From Aricia agestis (lineage: Eukaryota > Arthropoda > Insecta > Lepidoptera > Lycaenidae): a DNA stretch of 64,000 nucleotides. Location of the stretch: positions 260,501 to 324,500 of the forward strand of contig NC_056406.1 in NCBI RefSeq assembly GCF_905147365.1, given 5' to 3'. The notes under the pieces are model-generated. The model was given only the letters and a program-made list of their open reading frames with translations, ran no database searches and was not told the DNA's origin. The position numbers and the translations under genes are program-made. Each line of letters opens with the position of its first letter. Position 1 is the stretch's first letter. Shown here one piece after another: positions 55,910 to 64,000 of the stretch.

Positions 55910-56380
55910 TCTAAAAAGAGTGAAATTATTATTTTTAACAAAAAAATGGTATTATTTTTTTGTTAAAAATAATAATTTCACTTCCAAGTGAAATTATTAC
56001 ACTACTTATTCTTAAATGGACTAAAAAGTATTCAATAATTCTTACCCTTAAGTAGTGCCTCTTTCAGAATTTGCCTAAACCTCAACTATTTCTGTTTAAT
56101 ATACAATCTTCATAATTTTTAAGTTGGTGCCAGACGCCAGTCCCAAAAATTGAAAATATTTTGTCATAGAATTCACGATTCTGATCTGGTACCGACTTCA
56201 AAACAATGAAGATTGTATACAGAAATAGCTGAGGTTTAGGCAAATTCTGAAAGAGGCACTGGTAAAGGGTAAGAATTATTTAATACTTTTTAGTTCATTT
56301 AAGAATAAGTAATGTTATTGACTATTGTTTTCACTTGGAAGTCGGCTTTAATTTTTTGTTAAAAATAATAATGCAATCTT
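55910..56380. repeat. Inverted repeat with TTGTTAAAAATAATAAT ends
   Basis: Two arms (55917-56120 and 56185-56375) are reverse complements, with GAGGTTTAGGCAAATTCTGA and AGTCGGTACC-like words. A half copy lies at 50940-51130. It directly precedes the last fus exon. Confidence 0.65.
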
Positions 56381-56578
56381 TAACAACTTTTTGCCCAACT
56401 CTGGCGAGCAGGGGCTGCCGGGCTGTCCGCTGTACTGCCGCGGCCGTGCTGATTACGAAAGTGGCAGTCTTTTAGGGTTTTAAAAATTAAAACACTAAAA
56501 GGCTGTCATTAAAAATTAAAACACTAAAAGGCTGTCACTAAAAACGAGTCGTTTAACTCCCGATGGAATGTCCCGCAG

Positions 56579-56686
56579 ATGCCGGAGCTGGTGGGAGTGG
56601 GGGGCGGGTCCCCGCTGCCCCCGGGCGCGGCGCCGCGGCCCCCTGCGCCGCCGCCCGCCGACTGGCCCGTGTTCATGGTCAACTGA
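56579..56686 (+). CDS. fus: fus exon J, distal terminal exon
   Basis: The acceptor is TGTCCCGCAG; phase 0. It reads MPELVGVGGGSPLPPGAAPR, then PPAPPPADWPVFMVN and TGA at 56684. It closes the distal form at 587 residues counted from exon A. The Gly/Pro-rich tail has no domain. It is the only downstream acceptor with the right phase, GC content and a prompt stop. Confidence 0.8.
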   Translation: MPELVGVGGGSPLPPGAAPRPPAPPPADWPVFMVN

Positions 56687-57645
56687 GTACCCTCTCCCGC
56701 GCCCACCGCACCGCCGCGCTGCTGCGAGCGGTCTCGGCGGTCGACGCGAGGGCGAGCAGCGGCGCCGCGGGTGTGCACTTCTGCCCCGGCTCGACGGATC
56801 GCGGAGTCTCGTCGCCTTCGTCGCCGAAGCTCCACTTTCGTCTCTTTAGTATAAAAGTAGCTCTCGATTTAATTGTCTGCTGTAATCACTGATCGACTAT
56901 AACTACTTGGGCTTACCAATAATCTCTGGAGGGGCGACGATAGCCTCGAAGTGATATTTTAGTAGGAAAACGCAGGTGATACTTAAATAATTAAATATTA
57001 TATTAAGGCGACGATGGCCCGGCGCGGGCGCGAGCGACGGCCCCGGGTCGCCGATATATTAATAATAATATGTATAAAGTATAAACAAAACGAAGATTTT
57101 GTACCTGATCGATCCCCGTCTAAGGGCGAAGCTAAACGAGCGTAATTTTGTGAGTCATGATTTGTATAAAAAGATATTTACGCTGCAGTAATTCTGCGCA
57201 CCTCACAAATTACGCTCGTTTGGCTTCATCATCGATTGTCGATTCGAGTGACGACGACCCGCCTGGGCTCGCTCGCTCGACCCGGCCGAACTGTACGGTT
57301 CCATCGAGTCGCGGGTGGGCAGCTCCGAGTATGCAACTGATAGTATATTAATTTATATCGAATGCGATTACATAAAAAATATTAATCTATTTTATTACTC
57401 GTTGATATTATTAATATTTTTAGCGTGGACTAAAGTGATTATTTATTAAATATGTGACATAATAATGTAATGTACGGCAATAATAATTTTATTGTACATG
57501 TAGGTCGCCGTTAAACCTGTTATACGGACTCCGTATAACCGGCCGGCGAGTCGGAGTGCTCCATCGCTGTCGGCCGCGCGCCGGCGACGCGCGACGCGAC
57601 GTTCGCACTCCTATCGTGATATTGTTTTTTCGTCGACAACGATGT

Positions 57646-58945
57646 ATTAGGCTTCTTACAGACGAACGGCACGTGTCGGCGGCAGTCGACGGCAGCCGTT
57701 GACAGTTTATGACGCTTGCAGGGGGCCTACCACGACCTTTCCTAAAACGATCATGTTTCCAGAACACTTTGCTGTAAGATTACAATAACATTACCGTACA
57801 CACTTTTCAAATATAATTTTACTAAAATACAGTAAAAAATGCAAAACATTGTTACATCCGCTGTGAAATATCAACTTTTTAAGATCGCTAGCTTGACTTT
57901 AAAGTAATATTATATTGCTTATCTGTCAAACGGTGTCGCTTAGTAGGGGGATATTAGATTATCATATATATTGGATCCGAGATCATTGAGTCAATGATGT
58001 TGGATAATGTAATATAGACGTGATTCATTTCTTCCTTGATCATAGATTTTTGACATTTGCTGAGAGATTGGATCCAATACGGTCATAGAAATAGGTGTTG
58101 CCAGTTATTTAATATAAAAACGAGTTTATAATTTCTTGTTCGTTAATATGTTTCAAATAATGTAATGTAATTATTTTTCTAATTATATACTTGGATAATC
58201 TTGCTGAAATAACAAAAAACAAGCCATATTAAAAATGATGATGTCTTTTGACAAATCAAATTCTCTGAGATCTAGTAACCCTGACGTCAATAGCTGTCAG
58301 CGTTAGCGCTCTCCATTGGCTATTGAAACCACATATGACGTAAAATAGGATCAATGAAATATGATAATGTAATATGCAGATATGATCAAATGATCATATA
58401 TATTGGATCCTATATATGATCATAGAAATGATCCAATATATATGATAATGTAATACCCCCCGTAGAGGTGTTGGTAGGCCCCCAGTTGTGACGTACCGCC
58501 TATTTAAGCGTCCACAGGTCGGTATCGTACGCAACGGACGTCTCGCAACAAACGTATAATTTTTTCACAGTAGGTACGTCCGCTGAATTGGCAGCGTACA
58601 GATTAGTAAATGAATGCCCAAAAAGGGGATGTGGATGGAAAAGTCGAAAGCAGAAATTTTGACTTAGGAACTTTGTTTGGACAAATTTGAAGACAAACGT
58701 ACTGGCTAGTCGGTAATCCGTAGTCCGTACGCTGCCGATTCAGCGGACGTACTGTAAAAAAATCTCCGTTTGATGCGTACGATACCAACCTGTGGACGCT
58801 TACCTTTACGGGGTACGTCACAAATGCAAGCGTGATAAACTGTCGACTGCTGCCGTCTACTGCCGCCGATACGTGCCGCTGACTGCCGTCGACACGTGCC
58901 GCCGACTGCCGTCGACACGTGGCGTTCGTCTGTAAGCGCTCTTAA
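57646..58945. mobile_element. Foldback element with CGACACGTGCCGCCGACTG repeats
   Basis: Both tips carry CTTACAGACGAACG followed by tandem CACGTGTCGGCGGCAGTCG units (one at the left, four at the right), then TGACAGTTTAT and ACGCTTGCA. Inner arms GGACGTACTGTAAAAAAAT and GCGTCCACAGG also pair. A related reversed part is at 62820-63005. Element 57946-58461 is nested. Confidence 0.75.
57946..58461. mobile_element. Nested MITE, ATTATCATATATATTGGATC ends
   Basis: GGGGGATATTAGATTATCAT at the left pairs with the inverted right end GGGGGGTATTACATTATCAT. GTA abuts both sides, possibly a 3-bp duplication. Several ATCATATATATTGGATC words recur inside. Confidence 0.75.
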
Positions 58946-59195
58946 ATAGGAACTAAATAAATAATACATACATAATTAGTGTAGTTCAGTCGGCGATGCG
59001 AAATAATATTGTAGCCTGTAGGTCCTAAGGCTATAGGTTTCGTTTAATTGTTTGCTCTAGCGACCGAAGCCGCCCTGGCCCCTGCTCTATAGTGGCGTAG
59101 AGCTAACCTACAGCCTGGGTACAAAGTGAGTGGCAATTTATTTGAATTTTCGTCGGTCGCGGTCGCGTACCGTTCCGCGTCCGCGCCGTACGCGC

Positions 59196-59300
59196 CGCTG
59201 TTCGTGTACCATGCGGATTCTGTCTACTCTGCATGCGGTGCGATGCTGACAAAATATGTTTAGTTTTGTCAGCACCGCACCGCATAGTACACGAACAGCG
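59196..59300. repeat. 105-bp hairpin
   Basis: CGCTGTTCGTGTACCATGCG and GATGCTGACAAAA pair with TTTTGTCAGCACCGC and GTACACGAACAGCG around a TATGTTTAG loop, with small bulges. Foldback MITE or structured UTR. Confidence 0.75.
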
Positions 59301-60493
59301 GTCGGCCGACTGCTTAGGTTTAGTATTTGGAGAACCAAAAATATAATTAGGGAATACGTGTAAGTAGGTAGTAAGATTGCTCAACTAGCGTATTGTGGCC
59401 GAGGAGGTGGTCGCGGCCGGCCTCCACCTCCCAATCCCCCCCCCCCCCATTCTCGTTCGAGTGGGAGTTTTCGTGTAGCGGATGTACTATTTCGTTAGCT
59501 GCGTAATGACGTCGCGGCGCCAATCTATTTAAGAGATGTAGAATGGAGCGGCGCGCGACGTCACAATATACTATAACAGCAAAATCAAACGTCTTCCACT
59601 AGCGCGAATGTTTGTCTCGTATCACAATTTTATTTATTAATTTATTATGGAAATAATAATTATGAATCGTTACTAAGTTTAGGATATCTAGATTCTACTA
59701 TTATTTGTTATATAGAAAAGCCGTTAGCGCCGCACGCCGCCTCCCCAGCCGCCGCGCCGCGCCGGCGGGCGGGGGCACCTGCGGCGCGCTCGTTGTTTGG
59801 TGCGACTGTTTTTATTATTATTGTTTATAGTGATGTTAATTTTACGAGTTTTATAATTGAATATTAAAAATAAGATTTTAAAAAATATCTAATTATCTAC
59901 TGTTGTTATTTAGAGCGATATATTGCGCGTAGTTTTTAATTTAATCGTACTCTGTACGAGATCTGCTCACAAAGGCGAGACTGATGACGGTCGGAGCGCG
60001 TATGCGGCCGCCGGCCCGCCCCGCCCCTCCGGCACCGCGCTGGCAGAGTAGACAAAATTATACAGTATGCCGACTTAGAACTGATGTTGAAATTTTTAAA
60101 TTTGGCGTATTATGACGAAAATCGTCGCTAGGGTTGTTAACTTGTTACCTACGTGGACGTGTTCCTCTTCGGTCGTATTGTTGTTTGTGTTTTGGTACCA
60201 ATTTTGAAATCTTTATTTTAAATATTTAAAAATAAATTATATCAGCCAGCGCGAGGCACATTCCGTTCATAATCCTAGTGAAACCCGTGAATTTGACAGA
60301 TATTGAAACCTGTCCGTCTCTTTGCAGTCGAACTACTGGTAGTTATGTCTATTGTGGCGCTGGCGACCGCCGAGGGGAGGCAACGGCTTCGGAGTCCGTC
60401 GTACACAAAATCTCTAGCGGAATTTTATTAAAATCGCGAATTGCGTACTTTTATAGCGCGGATGGATATTTACGATGACCTACTGTGATAAGA

Positions 60494-60526
60494 GCCGCGC
60501 GAGCGTCGTCTCGGCGCTCGCGCGGC
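60494..60526 (+). repeat. Strong GC stem-loop
   Basis: GCCGCGCGAGCG pairs exactly with CGCTCGCGCGGC over a 9-base loop, in the inferred 3' UTR. Confidence 0.7.
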
Positions 60527-60938
60527 AGAAGGTCTACATAGCTTTACTGCCTAGTTTAATGCACACTAAGAATCTACAACGGTCAGTGTTAAAATACTTG
60601 CACCACGTAGGCCTAAGCTTACAAATTAGTTGCGAATAAAATTATTTTATATGCGGAACGTGAGCGGCCGGCGGCGCGACTCGCGAGACGTGAACTCGAA
60701 CATCGCGCGTCCGGTCCGTCACGTAACGAACAAAATATCTACTCCCATGTCATATTCGATGACGCGACGTCGATTGAAAAATATTGACAGTCGGCTCCGG
60801 CTAGTTAACGGCCGCGCAATATGACTAAATATTTTTTCTCGCCTCCGGCCGGAAAACGTCAACTTTCTTCCCGCTGCGCTTACCGATGTTGCCGTTTTCC
60901 GCCTCCGTCGATGAGAAAATTAGTATGTAACGCACCAC

Positions 60939-61020
60939 GGGCAGTAAATAAGAAAGCCTCAGATCAAATGTTTGTTGACATGTAATATTGTGATCTGAGA
61001 CATTTCTTATTTTCCTGCCC
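60939..61020. repeat. 82-bp hairpin, GGGCAG ends
   Basis: GGGCAGTAAATAAGAAAGCC and TCAGATCA pair with inverted GGGCAGGAAAATAAGAAATG and TCAGATCA. Confidence 0.75.
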
Positions 61021-61045
61021 TAGGGCACCTAGGTGCGTTTACTAT

Positions 61046-61311
61046 TAGGCCGCGTTCACACCAAAGCGACCGTGAGCCGCCGAATGTGAGCGAACGTTAC
61101 GCAGTTTATTGTATTTCCATACATATTCACTTTTTCGTTCACACCAAACCGACAATACGCTATTACGCTAGGCGTAGACGTAGGCGCGGACATCCAATAC
61201 CGTATATTTTCACGTTCACTCACGTTCACACTGGGGTCTGGGGGTCACAGTGAGCCTGCTCAGTGCTCACATTCGGCGGCATATAATCAGTTTAGTATGA
61301 ACACGCGCTTA
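61046..61311. mobile_element. MITE with TAGGCCGCGTTCACAC end
   Basis: TAGGCCGCGTTCACACC at the left pairs loosely with TAAGCGCGTGTTCATAC at the right, and GCCGCCGAATGTGAGC pairs exactly inside both ends. Words TTCACACC/TTCACTC recur. Confidence 0.7.
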
Positions 61312-61763
61312 CAATTAACGAGTAGGCCGCTTGCTGTTTAATTTAATTTTAATGTTACAGCCATGACTTACGAAACATGACTCTAGTTTTATAGATTTTT
61401 TATTTGTATAACGAATTAAGTGAAAAAATATTAGCTACGCAGCCGCGCGGGGTGCGGCCGCCGCCGAGATCTCAGCCCGCTCAATATAGCCGCCGCCCCG
61501 GCGCGCGCGGCGTCTCGCGTGCGATACGTAATACGTTTATATACCGTATTATTGTCTGTTCAAAGTTATTAGCATAATTGAATCGTTACCTATTGCAGCT
61601 CGTTAACGCCAAGAGGGTCCGGCGAAATGTTAATTGTTGTAAAGGGCACGCCGGCCGCGGTCGACGCGTGCCCGAACGCGGAACGTGCAATGTTTAGTTA
61701 ATTTTATATTTAAAACTGATGCCAAACTGTTCCAGTTTATCATACGAAGTAGTGAATTGTTAC

Positions 61764-61769
61764 AATAAA
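61764..61769 (+). terminator. Poly(A) signal, likely distal fus end
   Basis: AATAAA with a T-rich downstream region, at the right limit of the GC-rich UTR-like tract. Two earlier AATAAA sites are alternatives. Confidence 0.4.
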
Positions 61770-61958
61770 CTAGTTGCAAGAAAAAAATATTCTTTGATTT
61801 CGAATCCCGAACTTCCCCGCTCCTTTACTACTAGCCGCTTCTTAGTTGATATTGGATCTGGCTTATTTTAGGGATATTTTTTAATGGAGTTTCCCTTAAA
61901 CCACACGAGAGCACAAGAGCAAATTTTGTTACCAATTGAATTGTCAATATATTATATA

Positions 61959-62332
61959 CTAACTGTCGCCCGCGTTTGCGTCCGTGTGGATTTCAGTTTA
62001 TAGCGCGCGGTGGTTCCCTATTCTGCGGGATTGTCGGGAAATGTAGCTCATACAATACACATACATTAGGTACTGCAAGTTTCCTCGAAAATCCATATAA
62101 GCGTACCGCTCCTACACATAGGTAATTACTGTTTTCACATATTAGAACTACAATGTGAATTTATTTTCATCGATATTTCCATGGAAATAATAAATTTTCC
62201 CTCATCGAAACGCAGCCTATGTCCTTTCTCAGACTCTAGACTATCTGTGTGCAAAATTTTATTACAATCGGTTCAGTAGTTTTGGCGTGAAAGCGAGAAA
62301 GACAGACAGTCAGAGATACTTTCGCATTTTTT
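61959..62332 (-). mobile_element. Helitron fragment, minus strand
   Basis: The end reads, reversed, GCGGGCGACAGTTAG with CTAG changed to TTAG; CCAAAACTACTGAACCGATT and CGAAAGTATCTCTG follow. It is directly abutted by a reversed CGTGGGAGAGC-family piece (62333-62440). Confidence 0.7.
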
Positions 62333-63460
62333 TTGTATAAAATAAGGGGACAAACGAGCAAGGGTCACCTTGGAAAGCAACTACCGTCGCCCATGGACAC
62401 TCGCAACATTAGAAGAGCTGCAGGTGCGTTTCCACCTTTTAACCCTATGTGTGGTATGACATACCCTAGCGGTAAAAAAAAATGATACCATTTTTAAACG
62501 AAAAAAGCGTGCGAGTTGGTTTTCTCAGTAGCTGCAAATAAAATGTTGCTGCTTTAATTCCTGCCAATTCTATGCCTGTCACCAATTCTGTGACAAGTGC
62601 TCAAAGTGCGCTCTTGTACCACATACCTAGTACATACCCAGGGCCGAGCCGCCCTTTTGTGCGAAGTGTGCTTCCCAAACAGCCGCCAAGACAATTGGGG
62701 CGCCGCGGCGTAGCCAATTTCCCTCATTAACAAATAAGAAGTTGAAACATAAGCTTCGAGAAAAAGAGGCGCTTCAAGATTTCGTACACAGGCGCTGTTG
62801 GTAAGTTGGCGCGGCCCTGGCAGCGGACGTACTGTGAAAAAATTATCCGTTTCATGCGAGACGTCTGTTGCGTACGATACCGACCTGTGGACGCTGAACT
62901 TTAGGCGGTACGTCACAACTGCAAGCGTAATAAACTGTCGACAGCTGCCGTCAACTGCCGCCGACGCGTGCCGCCGACACTTGCCGTTCGTCTGTAAGCG
63001 CTCTAAGAGATAGACATATACCATCGCGGAGTTTTCTGCAGACCTTTTCAATGTGTACAATACTTGGTACATTATTTTGATAAATCTCGTAGGGTTCAGC
63101 CTGCGTTTGCAATGTACCTAAGCGGAAAAAAATGTAATTATTTACGATTTCACATTGGAAACCCCAAAATTTAATTAAAACAGTATTTTTCCAATATATT
63201 TAATGAATGTTATACTTATAAACCTTCCTCTTTAATCACGCTATCTAAGAAAACCGCATCAAAATCCGTTGCGTAGAAGATTAAAGGGAACAAAGGGATA
63301 TGAGGGAAAAAAAGCGACTGTTTTATAATATGTAGTGATTTGTTCTATCGAACCTAAAATAAAGATTTATTACTGTTGCGAGCATGTTGCGAGCGTCTTC
63401 TTCCGCAACAAATATGTATCTTACATAATAGTAGGGGAGGCAGTGCTATCGTTTGCTAAG
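62333..63460. repeat. Mosaic of repeat fragments
   Basis: A reversed SINE-like piece (62333-62440), a foldback-family part (62820-63005, GACGTACTGTGAAAAAATTA) and a reversed copy of the 24978-25310 repeat (63010-63340). No gene. Confidence 0.6.
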
Positions 63461-63464
63461 TCAT

Positions 63465-63965
63465 TTCATACCGACCAAATTTTTGTCCAGCGGTAGCTTA
63501 ATATTTATCAATCAATATAATCGGCGTCAGTCGCCGCACCCGTGGTGGGATGTTAACTGAGAGTATTTCAAAGTTGTAAAAAAAATAATTGCGAAAAGTG
63601 ATTTTATACCGAATGAAAATTTTATGGATGATTATTGAGGTCATGCTTAACCAAAATTGCACCGTCAGCCGTATCGCAGACGGGGGATTCAACGTCAGTC
63701 GCGTTACTGAACTATGTTAAAAAATTAAAATATAAAGTAATTTCATACCGTACAGAATTTATACAGGTGAATGTTGATACCTTTTTAATAATAAAGACCA
63801 CCGTCAGTCGTTAATATGCGGGTGGAACGCCCGTCAGCCAGCGATATAAGCTATAACCAATATAGCCTTAGGTACTTCGCGCTCAATGTATCCTAGGGCG
63901 TCGCGTAGGCGACATTTCCACCTGCAAATATTCAGCTGACGGTGATTTTCATTTGCATTAACCAT
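63465..63965. repeat. Diverged tandem units with GTCAGTCG motifs
   Basis: Units of about 135 bases starting ATTTCATACCG (63465, 63600, 63737) each carry one or two CGTCAGTCG/CGTCAGCCG words and a G-rich word such as CCCGTGGTGGGA. The array seems to continue beyond the window. Confidence 0.5.
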
Positions 63966-64000
63966 ATAATTGTCTCACATAGCAATTTTAAGTAATTAAT

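Larger units (their letters stand above)
1..61790 (+). other. fus: fusilli/ESRP gene locus (3' portion), overview
   Basis: Ten + strand exons read as an epithelial splicing regulatory protein, a nuclear RNA-binding protein with three hnRNP F/H-type RRMs that controls alternative splicing in epithelia. The chain is 83, 188, 90, 55, 598, 270, 117, 94 (or 525 when read through to a stop), 161 and 108 nt, and every junction keeps frame. The first exons, including the start codon and most of the family's N-terminal RNase H-like region, lie to the left of the window. Introns of 1 to 16 kb are filled with transposons, while exons are strongly GC-rich. The gene symbol follows the Drosophila orthologue. 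Identification is firm from the RRM block; the exact transcript ends are inferred. Confidence 0.9.
56687..61790 (+). other. Long 3' UTR of the distal fus form (inferred)
   Basis: GC-rich islands alternate with AT-rich parts and MITEs. Candidate poly(A) signals are AATAAA at 60231, 60635 and 61764; the last has a T-rich sequence after it and is followed by plain intergenic repeats. Several strong hairpins lie here. The end point is uncertain. Confidence 0.45.

Overview
The window looks like lepidopteran nuclear DNA. It has one widely split, GC-rich protein gene whose introns are AT-rich and crowded with transposons. Repeat types typical of moths and butterflies recur: Helitrons ending in CTAG, tRNA-derived SINEs, mariner, and many inverted-repeat MITEs. 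There are no bacterial features, rRNA genes, CRISPR arrays or stand-alone functional tRNAs that I can support.

The host gene is the insect orthologue of the epithelial splicing regulators ESRP1/ESRP2 (Drosophila fusilli), on the + strand. Its 5' part lies left of the window. Ten exons are recognisable with GT/AG borders and phases that join cleanly: 4513-4595, 8825-9012, 10195-10284, 16825-16879, 32728-33325 (RRM1 and RRM2), 33598-33867 (linker and first half of RRM3), 41333-41449 (second half of RRM3), 41528-41621 or 41528-42052, 47482-47642 and 56579-56686. The gene has two alternative 3' ends. Reading through the donor at 41622 gives a 641-residue proximal form (partial at its N-terminus) that stops at 42050. 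Splicing at that donor gives a 587-residue distal form that stops at 56684. Long GC-rich 3' UTRs follow both stops.

All remaining sequence is intron, UTR or transposon. At 10676-15065 there is a complete young Ty3/gypsy LTR retrotransposon: identical 155-bp LTRs, a 5-bp target duplication and one intact gag-pol ORF. At 26948-29800 a decayed mariner contains a P-like element (8-bp duplication), which itself holds a hAT-like MITE (8-bp duplication), plus a second hAT-like MITE and a SINE-like repeat. A second P-like element with a perfect 8-bp duplication sits at 36881-38858. Both P-like elements keep the first exon of a THAP-domain protein, with equal exon length and the same intron phase. At 34217-36597 lies a long palindromic foldback element with nested insertions. 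At 47748-50923 two inverted copies of one MULE-like element are nested through a SINE, with 9-10-bp duplications and many GAGCNNCT-like motifs. Helitrons, SINEs and at least twelve further inverted-repeat MITEs fill the other introns.

All family assignments come from reading the sequence; no database search or alignment program was run. Exon borders are set by splice consensus, phase and resemblance to the ESRP family. Transposon borders are firm only where a target-site duplication is cited.
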